A stretch of 52,448 nt of DNA. Origin: an uncultured Eubacteriales bacterium (GTDB taxonomy: Bacteria; Bacillota; Clostridia; Oscillospirales; Oscillospiraceae). Numbering within the stretch: the stretch's first letter is position 1; every line of letters begins with the position of its first letter. The stretch covers positions 1 to 52,448 of the forward strand of contig CASFNR010000022.1 of the NCBI GenBank assembly GCA_949296115.1. Reading direction: 5' to 3'. Made by a program: the position numbers and the translations under genes. Of the stretch, positions 1 to 6,515 are shown piece by piece. The notes beneath the pieces were generated by a model. It made no database searches and was not told where the DNA came from. It worked only from the letters and a program-made list of their open reading frames with translations.

Positions 1-50
1 CGGCAGTCACACCGTTATCCGAAAACACCGCACCGATCAAGCCGAAACCG

Positions 51-482
51 TCACACCGTCTGAAGCGAAATCTTCACACCGTTCGGCCGAATATTGCAGT
101 ATTCCGCCCTTTTTGTCAATTCTTCTGCGTAATTTAGCAGAGCTATTCTCCCGTCGTAGTTCAATTTGTGTGCATAAACATGAATAGCAAGGTCTACAAC
201 ATCGACAGTAGGATACCGTCTTATAGCATCTTCCGACCAATCGTGTATAAACTGATCATCGCTCAATATCTTTCTTATATCAACATTAAGTGCTTTAGAT
301 ATTTTTTCGATAATCTTCCTATCTACTCTATCACTTTTCCGTTTTACGGCGGAATAAAGCGTGTTGTACGGAACACCAGAAAGTATGGCAAGCTTACGAA
401 GAGTGAGGCCTCTCTCCTTTGCCAACTCTGCAATTCGTTCTCCTGCACTCTTCTCTTTTTCGCTCATTTCATCTGCACTCAT
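51..482 (-). CDS. XRE/Cro-type HTH repressor of the integrated element
   Basis: A 143-residue protein whose N-terminal part (about residues 14-72) is a helix-turn-helix of the phage-repressor type: the segments KERGLTLRKLAILSGVPYNT and ISKALNVDIRKIL match the recognition helix and closing helix of the family. The C-terminal 70 residues (IHDWSEDAIRRYPTVDVVDL and on) have no domain I recognise. A GGGAG ribosome site lies 9 bases before the ATG at 482-480; a second in-frame Met at codon 6 is possible. It is divergent from a second HTH gene at 628, and three near-identical palindromes lie between the two, the usual layout of a lysogeny or transfer switch. Inferred role: repressor keeping the element quiescent. 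Confidence 0.8.
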   Translation of the reverse strand: MSADEMSEKEKSAGERIAELAKERGLTLRKLAILSGVPYNTLYSAVKRKSDRVDRKIIEKISKALNVDIRKILSDDQFIHDWSEDAIRRYPTVDVVDLAIHVYAHKLNYDGRIALLNYAEELTKRAEYCNIRPNGVKISLQTV

Positions 483-525
483 TTGGTGTCACTCCCTTCT
501 GATTATCATTCTATCACCTAATTTA

Positions 526-608
526 TGCAAATGCAAATTAATCTTAGAAAAATACTTGACAAAAATTTGCAAGTGCATATATAATTGAATTGGATATTTG
601 CAAGTGCA
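526..608. promoter_or_regulatory. Three TGCAARTGCA operators between divergent HTH genes
   Basis: TGCAAATGCA at 526-535 and two copies of TGCAAGTGCA at 568-577 and 599-608. Starts are 42 and 31 bp apart, close to four and three DNA turns, so bound dimers would sit on one face. The last two copies lie in a longer direct repeat (TTTGCAAGTGCATATAT). The middle copy overlaps the spacer of the rightward promoter. Probably bound by the repressor at 51-482, the second HTH protein, or both. Confidence 0.7.
556..585 (+). promoter_or_regulatory. Sigma-A promoter for the rightward HTH gene
   Basis: TTGACA at 556-561 and TATAAT at 580-585 with an 18-base spacer (TATATA at 578-583 would give 16). The spacer contains one TGCAAGTGCA operator and a second lies just downstream, so a bound repressor would block polymerase. 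Confidence 0.7.
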
Positions 609-627
609 TATATTGGGGGGAGGATTT

Positions 628-862
628 ATGAAAATTGATAGAGTTAAATTTGCGATGGCCTTGGCGAAAGAAAACATATCTTGCCTTAAATTGGCCGAAA
701 GAACAGGTTTATCGAGGGTGACAATAACGAAATGTAAAATCAGGGAAGAGCTGCACAAAGTCTACTGCTGAAAAAGTTGCGAATGGGCTTGGAGTAAAGA
801 TTTCCGATCTTCTTCCCGAAAAAAGGAGGGATTTTGGTGCCCAATATGGTGACAGTTCGTGA
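628..862 (+). pseudogene. Small XRE-family HTH gene with a +1 frameshift
   Basis: The ATG at 628 follows a GGGGGGAGG ribosome site and opens an HTH protein (MKIDRVKFAMALAKENISCL, then KLAERTGLSRVTIT). In this frame it ends early, at 769-771. From the A-run at 730-732 a shift of one base restores the family ending (TAEKVANGLGVKISDLLPEK) up to a stop at 862, overlapping the next gene start. The expected product is about 77 residues. Either an extra A was gained in the run or it is a sequencing error. Intact, it would be the Cro-like partner of the divergent repressor. Confidence 0.65.
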
Positions 863-1187
863 AGCAGTCAAACGTGCCAGAGAGGACGGTTTCCCTATTT
901 CGGAGTACACCCTCCGGCAATGGATTCGGTGCGGAGAGATTCCCGTGAGGAAGGCAGGAACTAAGATCCTGATTTTCTATCCTACTGCAGGAACCGAAGC
1001 AGCAGGTGACAATGCTGTCCTGGCTGGTACAGAATCCCCAGGCGACAACATCGGATATTATCGGGCAGGCTTTGTTTTTAACAGCGAAGGCGGAGTAATG
1101 GAAGTGAGTGTGCACCATGGCAAAGGCAACGAAGGAAAATGGAATGGAAGCTGCAAGGCTGATTCACCCGGACTGGCCCGAGGATAA
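837..1187 (+). CDS. Excisionase-like / MerR-type HTH protein
   Basis: The N-terminal 50 residues (MVTVREAVKRAREDGFPISE, then YTLRQWIRCGEIPVRKAGTK) are the winged HTH shared by small excisionase-like proteins of integrative elements. Residues after about 52 (TAGTEAAGDNAVLAGTESPG) do not resemble any family ending I know, so a frameshift near 985 cannot be ruled out; the adjoining frame is also open there. An AGGAGGG site precedes possible starts TTG 834, GTG 837 and ATG 846; I prefer GTG 837 for spacing. Next to the repressor pair and the tRNA junction, a role in excision is plausible but not shown. Confidence 0.55.
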   Translation: MPNMVTVREAVKRAREDGFPISEYTLRQWIRCGEIPVRKAGTKILIFYPTAGTEAAGDNAVLAGTESPGDNIGYYRAGFVFNSEGGVMEVSVHHGKGNEGKWNGSCKADSPGLARG

Positions 1188-1287
1188 GATTCGGGATCTG
1201 GTGGACAAAGCCTGGGAAGCATATTTGCAGGAACTTGATAGGAGAGCTACGGAGAAGGACAATGAAGGCAAATCTTCGGAGGCATGA
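1117..1287 (+). CDS. Small hypothetical protein (56 aa) of the element
   Basis: ATG at 1117 and TGA at 1285-1287 give a charged, probably helical protein (core: RLIHPDWPEDKIRDLVDKAW). It overlaps the end of the preceding gene in another frame. The upstream GGAAGTGAG is only a fair ribosome site. The even run of charged and aromatic residues and its place in an accessory operon argue that it is real. I recognise no family and assign no function. Confidence 0.5.
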   Translation: MAKATKENGMEAARLIHPDWPEDKIRDLVDKAWEAYLQELDRRATEKDNEGKSSEA

Positions 1288-1360
1288 CCCACATTCAAAC
1301 AGAACAAGCCAGGAGCCGCCCGTTTGGGTAGCCCCTGGCCATTTCTTTTCCTGCTCAGCC

Positions 1361-1535
1361 TCAGAACGGCTCTGTAGTGGAATTGTCTCTTCCCATAGTC
1401 TTCTGTGATTGCTCGGTTAATAAATCTGTTTAGGCTCTCACTGTGAGCCTCTGCGTGGGCCTTCACAAGCTCTTTCTGGCCAGCTGGAACTCTGACACGC
1501 ATTTCGTCAAATTTTTCAAGGTATTTCTCTGTCGC
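1361..1535 (-). pseudogene. Ribbon-helix-helix (Arc-like) protein remnant
   Basis: Read on the minus strand, the segments YLEKFDEMRVRVPAGQKELV and SLNRFINRAITE match the ribbon-helix-helix proteins common in Firmicute mobile elements. After RAITE the frame is wrong: one surplus base near 1400 must be skipped to read the usual ending TMGRDNSTTEPF and a stop at 1363-1361. The 5' end has no clear start and runs straight into the unrelated fragment at 1547-1743, so the gene also looks cut off at its front. Either an antitoxin or a regulator once; now probably not functional. Confidence 0.6.
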
Positions 1536-1546
1536 TCGCCGCTGTG

Positions 1547-1743
1547 CGGCGCTGGAGGACAGCTTGAGGGCGCACATGGCCACGCTGGGCACTGATGAAC
1601 TCTATGGGCCGGATTTCAAGATCACCTGGAAGGAAGTTCTGAGCAGTCGATTGGACAGCAAGGCCCTGAAGGCAGCGGCCCCGGAGTTGTGTCAGCGCTT
1701 CAGCAAACAGACCACCGTCCGCAGATTCGTTATCAGCGCATAA
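1547..1743 (+). pseudogene. C-terminal fragment of a YqaJ-like phage recombinase/nuclease
   Basis: The plus strand reads AALEDSLRAHMATLGTDELY followed by KITWKEVLSSRLDSKALKAA and ends at TAA 1741-1743. Patterns like K[IV]TWK..SSRLDSKALK..APEL with a closing TT-RRF strand are familiar to me from the tail of YqaJ-type recombinases of phages and integrative elements. The catalytic N-terminal part is missing: upstream sequence belongs to the opposed ribbon-helix-helix remnant. This is a deletion scar rather than a gene. Confidence 0.45.
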
Positions 1744-1818
1744 AAGCCGCCCCCAGTCTTGCACACCAGGGACGGCAGATAGAAAGCTCCCACACACAAT
1801 CACATGACATGATCGCTA

Positions 1819-1846
1819 GGAGGTGTGGGCATTGTACCATACCTCC
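1819..1846. other. Stem-loop upstream of the 98-aa gene
   Basis: GGAGGTGTGG (1819-1828) can pair with CCATACCTCC (1837-1846), with one G-U pair and an 8-base loop. The 5' arm resembles a ribosome site, so the hairpin could act on translation, but no coding start follows it closely. Bases 1744-1871 hold nothing else I can name. Confidence 0.35.
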
Positions 1847-1871
1847 CAACAAAATACAAGGAGGAAAAACC

Positions 1872-2168
1872 ATGACAGAAACGAAGCGGAAGAAGGATTT
1901 ATTTGACATTGTTTCCGGCCTGGAGAATCTTATGATCAGCGCCAACCGTGCGGCTGACCTGCTAGAAATTCTGGATGAGGGACTCACGGAGGAAATTGAA
2001 GGGGCAGCAAAAGACGATCCCGTCTTTAGACACCTAAGTGACCGGTATTCCATGTTTCATTCTCTGATGGAGACGGTGGAATACCAGTTGAACGAAGCTA
2101 TTCAGGTAGCGGACAACACGTTCCAGCTAACAAAGCGGCTTTTTCAAGAGGCCCAAAAGATTGCATGA
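1872..2168 (+). CDS. Hypothetical helical protein (98 aa) of the element
   Basis: A strong AAGGAGG site sits 7 bases before the ATG. The protein is acidic and probably all-helical (for example FDIVSGLENLMISANRAADL and YQLNEAIQVADNTFQLTKRL), of the type seen as small accessory proteins in conjugative elements. It is the last gene before the tRNA junction. I recognise no family. Possible readings are an element-encoded accessory factor or a small structural protein; the sequence does not decide. Confidence 0.65.
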   Translation: MTETKRKKDLFDIVSGLENLMISANRAADLLEILDEGLTEEIEGAAKDDPVFRHLSDRYSMFHSLMETVEYQLNEAIQVADNTFQLTKRLFQEAQKIA

Positions 2169-2201
2169 CCTATCCACAGCCAGTTACATTCCCCGTCACC
2201 T

Positions 2202-2232
2202 CCCCCGCCGCATGTCGTTTGTGTGGCGGGGG
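2202..2232. terminator. GC-rich stem-loop after the 98-aa gene
   Basis: CCCCCGCC (2202-2209) pairs with GGCGGGGG (2225-2232), and flanking CACC/GGTG can extend it. It follows the last element gene by 33 bases. The T-tract is poor, so it may be a weak or Rho-assisted terminator. The rest of 2233-2394 is AT-rich and shows no gene. Confidence 0.4.
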
Positions 2233-2394
2233 GGTGTGTTTGACGCTGCCAAAATTTTTGGGCCAATTTTGGGCCACACTGTATAAAATGGCACTATATG
2301 AGATGCGACGAAATGTTATGATTAACACATAGAAATTAGGTAAAAACGGTAAATAGCAAATGGAATAATACAGGATAAAATAAAACAACTCGCT

Positions 2395-2439
2395 CTGTTA
2401 ATCCGCAGGTCGTTGGTTCGAGTCCAACAGGGGGAGCCA
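2395..2439 (+). other. Element attachment site: 3' fragment of tRNA-Asn
   Basis: From 2395 the sequence is the 3' part of a tRNA: anticodon loop CTGTTAA with anticodon GTT (2397-2399), the 3' anticodon strand TCCGC, variable AGGTC, T stem GTTGG/CCAAC around TTCGAGT, acceptor strand AGGGGGA, discriminator G and CCA to 2439. The 5' half is absent: the five bases before the loop do not pair with TCCGC, and no D arm is present. That is the footprint left by a tyrosine integrase recombining in the anticodon loop of a tRNA-Asn gene. The element lies to the left and the intact tRNA gene should be at its other end. Confidence 0.8.
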
Positions 2440-2446
2440 TATTTGT

Positions 2447-2493
2447 AAAACGCTTTAGATATTACTTGCTAGAAGTCATATCTAAAGCGTTTT
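2447..2493 (+). terminator. Terminator of the tRNA-Asn transcript
   Basis: AAAACGCTTTAGATAT (2447-2462) and ATATCTAAAGCGTTTT (2478-2493) form a perfect 16-bp stem with a 15-base loop directly after the tRNA end. The A- and T-rich ends make it usable in either direction. Confidence 0.7.
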
Positions 2494-2562
2494 ATTTCTG
2501 TACTCTCAAAGTTGATAATTGAAGGACTAAATGCAGAGGGTACCATACCTTAGGATTTATTT

Positions 2563-2601
2563 AAAAAAGGTGGCAGCTAACACCTCAAGGAGTTAGCTGC
2601 C
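2563..2601 (-). terminator. Terminator of the flavodoxin operon
   Basis: GGCAGCTAAC (2572-2581) pairs with GTTAGCTGCC (2592-2601). On the minus strand the stem is followed by ACC and six T (A-run at 2563-2568), an intrinsic terminator about 110 bases past the flavodoxin stop. Bases 2602-2714 hold nothing else obvious. Confidence 0.7.
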
Positions 2602-2714
2602 GCAAATTGCTGGATCAGTATATTATACCATTCAGCAGTTGTCAATTACGAATTAGGAGGTATTGATTTTTGGGAAGGTTATCTGGATTGGTGCATTGTG
2701 ATTCGAACTTTTTA

Positions 2715-3137
2715 TTAAGCCAGAGCGGAACCTAAGTCCCGGCATTCTGCCAGTGCAGAATCATCCGGCGTTTCCTGGCAGATTACGCTGTTGCAGACCA
2801 AATTAGCCCCGTTGCTGCGGCAGGTATCTTCCCAAGTGCGCATCCATTCGCCATCTCCCCAGCCATAGGAACCGAAGAGGGCAATGGGCTTTCCGTGCAG
2901 CTTGCCTTCACAGTCCTGGAACATCGGCTCGAATTCGCTTTCTTCCAACTGCTCTACACCCATGGAGGGGCATCCGAATGCAATGGCATCGAACGCATCC
3001 GCCATTGAACCAGAAAACTCTCCGGCAGTAAATACATTTACGTTGGCGCCGGCATCCTTTGCTCCTTCAGCAACCGCATTGGCCATCGCCTCGGTGTTAC
3101 CAGTGCCGCTCCAGTAAACAATTGCAATTTTACGCAT
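2715..3137 (-). CDS. Flavodoxin
   Basis: A 140-residue single-domain flavodoxin, a cytoplasmic FMN electron carrier that replaces ferredoxin when iron is short. The FMN phosphate loop is plain at the N-terminus (VYWSGTGNTEAMANAV), and the later FMN-contact regions are seen in FGCPSMGVEQLEE and ALFGSYGWGDGEW. Length is normal for the short-chain class. It is the last gene of a leftward operon with a DUF3793 protein and a small membrane peptide, driven from a promoter bearing two GTTAGC palindromes. Being divergent from feoAB and sharing its operators supports expression under iron limitation (inference). The symbol is left open because several paralogues exist. Confidence 0.93.
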   Translation of the reverse strand: MRKIAIVYWSGTGNTEAMANAVAEGAKDAGANVNVFTAGEFSGSMADAFDAIAFGCPSMGVEQLEESEFEPMFQDCEGKLHGKPIALFGSYGWGDGEWMRTWEDTCRSNGANLVCNSVICQETPDDSALAECRDLGSALA

Positions 3138-3169
3138 TATGAATCAAACCTTTCTGAAAATATGGTATA

Positions 3170-3721
3170 TCAACCGGCTACAGTCAGCCGTTCAATATCG
3201 TCACCTTCTGCCCAAAGACGGCAGTAAATCTGAGTGCATTTTTTGTATTGGGCAAATTTCTTCCTGGCGGCGTCTTCATCGCCATAAACTTTCCAGCAGC
3301 CGGTGCATTTGCAGCAACCAGGCCCCTGGGTTATAAATCCATGGACATCCTCCGGCGGATAGCCCAGAAACAGTCCGATTTCATGGGGGAAATCCTCCTG
3401 ACAGCGGAGTTTTCGGACCAGCTGCACCAGTGATTTCTGACAGCTGCCCGGCATATACCCCTGCTGCTGGAGCAGCCGCACAGCTAAGCTGTCCGACAGA
3501 TCTTCCGCCAATTTCTGTGGGCGGTATAAATAGATCAGCGCTTTGCCGCGGGACATCCGAAGGGGAAGCAGACGTAGTCCTTTGCCCTTCAGACGGGTGT
3601 TCATCTGCCGGATAGCCTGAACCAATTCCTGCTGGGAATCGAAGGGGCAGGTAAACAGATTTGCAGTTTTGATGCCCGCCAAAGTGGGGGCGCAGTTGCG
3701 GATCAGGTAATCATCGGACAT
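3170..3721 (-). CDS. DUF3793 family protein
   Basis: A 183-residue cytoplasmic protein of unknown function, recognised as DUF3793 from its opening (MSDDYLIRNCAPTLAGIKTA), the middle motif LPLRMSRGKALIYLYRP and the Cys-rich GPGCCKCTGCWKVYGD near the C-terminus. The four clustered cysteines could bind metal. Start chosen at 3721 because AAGAGGTG lies 7 bases upstream; six further in-frame codons upstream lack a site. To my knowledge this family often neighbours flavodoxin and feo genes in Clostridia, and here it sits between the two under shared palindromes. A role in iron or flavin handling is inference only. Confidence 0.8.
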   Translation of the reverse strand: MSDDYLIRNCAPTLAGIKTANLFTCPFDSQQELVQAIRQMNTRLKGKGLRLLPLRMSRGKALIYLYRPQKLAEDLSDSLAVRLLQQQGYMPGSCQKSLVQLVRKLRCQEDFPHEIGLFLGYPPEDVHGFITQGPGCCKCTGCWKVYGDEDAARKKFAQYKKCTQIYCRLWAEGDDIERLTVAG

Positions 3722-3744
3722 GGAAACACCTCTTGACAAAATGA

Positions 3745-3849
3745 CTATTTGCGTTTTTTAAAATGATGCTTGATCCACCTGGACAGGAGCAAAATGCAGA
3801 TAATACCGCCGATGGCGGCCAAAGTCCGGAGTAGCTCTACAAAAATCAT
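3745..3849 (-). CDS. Small single-pass membrane peptide (34 aa)
   Basis: ATG at 3849-3847 after a GAGGGA site, stop at 3747-3745. The peptide is MIFVELLRTLAAIGGIICIL then LLSRWIKHHFKKRK: one hydrophobic helix (about residues 7-23) and a strongly basic tail, so the C-terminus should face the cytoplasm. It is the first gene of the leftward iron operon, 23 bases before the DUF3793 start. I know no named family; it recalls the small helper peptides of transporters, such as the FeoB-associated peptide across the same promoter region. Confidence 0.65.
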   Translation of the reverse strand: MIFVELLRTLAAIGGIICILLLSRWIKHHFKKRK

Positions 3850-3874
3850 GGCATTCCCTCACTGTTTTTTTGCG

Positions 3875-3924
3875 GTTAGCAAATGATAACTGAAGAATGA
3901 AGAAAGTAGTTAGCATATGCTAAC
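3875..3924. promoter_or_regulatory. Two GTTAGC palindromes, leftward operon
   Basis: GTTAGCAAATGATAAC (3875-3890) and the perfect palindrome GTTAGCATATGCTAAC (3909-3924), 34 bp apart. Both lie just downstream of the leftward -10 box, so binding should repress. They mirror the pair in front of feoA. Confidence 0.75.
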
Positions 3925-3931
3925 TGAGAAC

Positions 3932-3960
3932 AGCATATCGTTCTTTAATGAATTTGTCAA
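3932..3960 (-). promoter_or_regulatory. Promoter of the membrane peptide-DUF3793-flavodoxin operon
   Basis: On the minus strand: TTGACA at 3960-3955, 17-base spacer, TATGCT at 3937-3932. The perfect palindrome starts 8 bases further on, over the expected transcription start. Bases 3961-4051 between the two divergent promoters are AT-rich and show no gene. Confidence 0.7.
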
Positions 3961-4051
3961 GTGTTTTTTTGAGTTTTGCAAAAAATCGTGACCTTTTTTA
4001 CAGGCAGAAAAATGAGTTATCTTCATTCAACAAATTTTTAAGAAAGGGGTA

Positions 4052-4138
4052 TTGACAAAATATGGTTGTGGTTGTATCATATGCGTGTGGTTAGCGTATG
4101 CTAATTTCATTTTTAAGCGGCAGTTAGCGGTGACTAAT
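4052..4138 (+). promoter_or_regulatory. feo promoter with two GTTAGC palindromes
   Basis: TTGACA (4052-4057), 17 bases, TATCAT (4075-4080). Two palindrome variants follow, GTTAGCGTATGCTAAT at 4090-4105 and GTTAGCGGTGACTAAT at 4123-4138, 33 bp apart. The first covers the expected start site and the second the leader. This matches repression by a metal-loaded regulator; TTAG...CTAA half-sites recall the DtxR family, but the regulator is not in the window. Confidence 0.75.
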
Positions 4139-4168
4139 TGCCAGCATGCTCCGAATAGGGTGAGGCTT

Positions 4169-4381
4169 ATGAATTTGACCCAAGCACAGGAAGGAACCGA
4201 ATACATCATTCAGCAGGTGCAGACAGAGGATGAAGAACTGAATGCGTTCTTGTTCTCTCTTGGCTGCTACAGCGGGGAGCCTATTACTCTGGTATCCCGG
4301 AGGAAAGGAAGCTATGTGGTGTCGGTGAAGGATGGCAGATACAGCATTGATCCCCAACTGGCAGAAGCCATTCAAATTTGA
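4169..4381 (+). CDS. feoA: Ferrous iron transport protein A
   Basis: A 70-residue SH3-like cytoplasmic protein that supports FeoB-mediated Fe(II) uptake. Family features include the opening MNLTQAQEGTEYIIQQV, the central LFSLGCYSGEPITLV (counterpart of the usual LGL.PG..I.V strand turn) and the closing strand DGRYSIDPQLAEAI. The ATG at 4169 is chosen because AGGGTGAGG precedes it and the upstream promoter ends at 4080, which rules out the longer in-frame reading from 4052. It is first in feoA-feoB-Cys-rich peptide; a fifth GTTAGC palindrome lies in the 115-base gap before feoB. It is slightly shorter than typical FeoA. Confidence 0.9.
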   Translation: MNLTQAQEGTEYIIQQVQTEDEELNAFLFSLGCYSGEPITLVSRRKGSYVVSVKDGRYSIDPQLAEAIQI

Positions 4382-4422
4382 ATCCGGGAGACATCCGATC
4401 TCCTGATTCTTTTTGTGCGGGA

Positions 4423-4438
4423 GTTAGCTAATGCTAAC
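4423..4438. promoter_or_regulatory. Internal GTTAGC palindrome between feoA and feoB
   Basis: GTTAGCTAATGCTAAC has perfect GTTAGC and GCTAAC arms around a TAAT centre. It lies 41 bases past the feoA stop and 58 before feoB. It may control a second start for feoB or act as a roadblock within the operon; I see no good promoter beside it. Confidence 0.7.
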
Positions 4439-4496
4439 ACCAAACCTACAGAGCCAAAGTCTGGAAGAACATTGATTGAAAGAGGAGGAATCCAAA

Positions 4497-6494
4497 ATGA
4501 GAATCGCGTTTGCAGGCAATCCCAACTCCGGCAAAACCACCATGTACAACGCTCTCACCGGCCGCAATGAAAAGGTCGGCAACTGGGCGGGTGTGACGGT
4601 GGACAAAAAAGAGGCGCTGATTAAGAAAGCCTACGCAGGCTCCCAGCAGCTCATCGCTGTTGACCTTCCCGGCGCCTATTCCATGTCGCCCTTTACCTCA
4701 GAAGAAAGCATCACCAGTTCCTATGTGAAAAACGAGCACCCCGATGCCATCATCAACATTGTGGATGCCACCAACCTGAGCCGCTCTCTGTTCTTTACCA
4801 CTCAACTGCTGGAACTGGGGATTCCCGTGGTGGTGGCCCTGAACAAGGCGGACATCAACGAGAAGAAGGAAACGGAGATTGACGTTGCGGCCCTTTCCCA
4901 GAAGCTGGGATGTCCTGTGGTGGAGACCGTATCCACCAACGGCGAGGGCTTGGCTGCTGTGGTTCGGGCTGCGGTGGATGCCCAGGGCAAGGGACAGAAA
5001 GCCCCCTATACCCAGGGCGCTGTGGATCTGAGCCACAAGGAGTCGGTGGTTGCCGCAGACAAAAAGCGGTTTGAGTTTGTGAATTCCGTTGTTTCTCAGG
5101 TGGAAAAGCGGAAGGTTCTGACCAAGCAACGGAATTTCCAGGACAAAATCGATGATATTCTCACCAACCAGTGGCTGGGGATTCCCATCTTTGCCCTGGT
5201 GATGTTCCTGGTATTCGATATTTCCCAGTCTTCCTTTGGCCCTTACCTGGCCGACACACTGGTTGCCTGGCTGGAAAGCTTCCAGGGCTGGGTAGCAGAG
5301 CAGGTTTCCGGCGCCGCTCCCATTTTGCAGGCGCTGCTGGTTGACGGCGTCATCGGCGGCGTGATTGCAGTCATTGGCTTCCTGCCGCTGGTCATGGTGA
5401 TGTACTTCCTCATCGCTCTGTTGGAAGACTGCGGCTACATGGCCCGGGCCACCATTGTGCTGGACCCCATCTTCAAGAAAGTGGGCCTTTCCGGCAAGTC
5501 CGTCATTCCATTCGTCATCGGCACCGGCTGTGCTATTCCCGGCGTTATGGCCTGCCGCACCATCCGCAACGAGCGGGAACGCCGTGCCACCGCCATGCTG
5601 ACCCCCTTCATGCCCTGCGGTGCCAAGCTGCCGGTTATCGCCCTGTTTGCAGGCGCTTTCTTTGCCGATGCTTCCTGGGTAGGTACATTGATGTATTTTG
5701 TGGGCATTGCCCTGATTCTTCTGGGCGCGCTGCTGGTCAACCGGATTGCCGGCCACAGAAGCCGCAAATCCTTCTTCATCATGGAGCTGCCGGAATATAA
5801 GGTTCCTTCTGTAAAGCGGGCATTCTTGGCCATGTGCTCCCGGGGCAAGGCATACATTGTCAAAGCCGGTACCATCATCCTGCTGTGCAATACGGTGGTT
5901 CAGATTATGCAGACCTTCAACTGGAGCTTCCAGGAGGCGGAAGTGGCCAGCGAATCCATTCTGGCAACCATCGCCAGCCCCATTGCCTATCTGCTGGTTC
6001 CCGTTGTGGGTGTGGTATCCTGGCAGCTGGCTGCCGCAGCGGTTACCGGCTTCATTGCCAAAGAGAATGTGGTAGGTACCCTGGCCGTGTGCTACGTGGG
6101 CCTGGAGAACCTGATTGATACCGAAGAACTGGCCCTGATGGAAGGCGCCGGTGCCGAGGTTGCCGGTGTGTTTGCCATCACCAAAGTTGCCGCATTGGCT
6201 TACCTGATGTTCAACCTGTACACCCCGCCCTGCTTCGCTGCATTGGGCGCCATGAACTCGGAAATCAACGACCGCAAGTGGTTCTGGGGCGGTGTGGCAC
6301 TGCAGTTTGCCACCGGCTTTACCGTTGCGTACCTGGTCTACCAGATTGGTACCCTGATTACCACCGGAAGCCTGGGCGCCGGATTCCTGCCGGGACTGAT
6401 TGCGGTGGCTGCCATCGTGGCTGTCATTGTATCTCTGTGCCTGAAGGCAGACCGGAAGCTGTCTGCAGAGTATTCCCTCGGCACGCAGAAGTAA
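4497..6494 (+). CDS. feoB: Ferrous iron transporter FeoB
   Basis: A 665-residue inner-membrane Fe(II) transporter with a cytoplasmic G domain. The P-loop GNPNSGKT is at residues 7-14, G2/switch in VGNWAGVTVDKKE, G3 in DLPGAYSM, and G4 as NKAD; a helical region follows before the membrane part (from about residue 225). Two gate regions carry the conserved Cys motifs, GCAIPGVMACRTI and YTPPCFAALGAM. The start at 4497 has AGAGGAGGAA 6 bases upstream; a longer in-frame start at 4476 does not. The C-terminus is hydrophobic with a short basic tail. Regulation is probably by metal, through the palindromes at 4090, 4123 and 4423. Confidence 0.97.
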   Translation: MRIAFAGNPNSGKTTMYNALTGRNEKVGNWAGVTVDKKEALIKKAYAGSQQLIAVDLPGAYSMSPFTSEESITSSYVKNEHPDAIINIVDATNLSRSLFFTTQLLELGIPVVVALNKADINEKKETEIDVAALSQKLGCPVVETVSTNGEGLAAVVRAAVDAQGKGQKAPYTQGAVDLSHKESVVAADKKRFEFVNSVVSQVEKRKVLTKQRNFQDKIDDILTNQWLGIPIFALVMFLVFDISQSSFGPYLADTLVAWLESFQGWVAEQVSGAAPILQALLVDGVIGGVIAVIGFLPLVMVMYFLIALLEDCGYMARATIVLDPIFKKVGLSGKSVIPFVIGTGCAIPGVMACRTIRNERERRATAMLTPFMPCGAKLPVIALFAGAFFADASWVGTLMYFVGIALILLGALLVNRIAGHRSRKSFFIMELPEYKVPSVKRAFLAMCSRGKAYIVKAGTIILLCNTVVQIMQTFNWSFQEAEVASESILATIASPIAYLLVPVVGVVSWQLAAAAVTGFIAKENVVGTLAVCYVGLENLIDTEELALMEGAGAEVAGVFAITKVAALAYLMFNLYTPPCFAALGAMNSEINDRKWFWGGVALQFATGFTVAYLVYQIGTLITTGSLGAGFLPGLIAVAAIVAVIVSLCLKADRKLSAEYSLGTQK

Positions 6495-6515
6495 ATTTGA
6501 GAAAGGAGCAGATCC

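Noticed and set aside
2381-2439. A complete tRNA gene
   Set aside because: No D arm, no 5' acceptor strand, and the anticodon stem cannot form; only the 3' part is present.
2572-2601. GCTAAC...GTTAGC near the flavodoxin end considered as a sixth metalloregulator site
   Set aside because: The half-sites are in the opposite order with a 10-base gap and form a terminator stem with a T-run.
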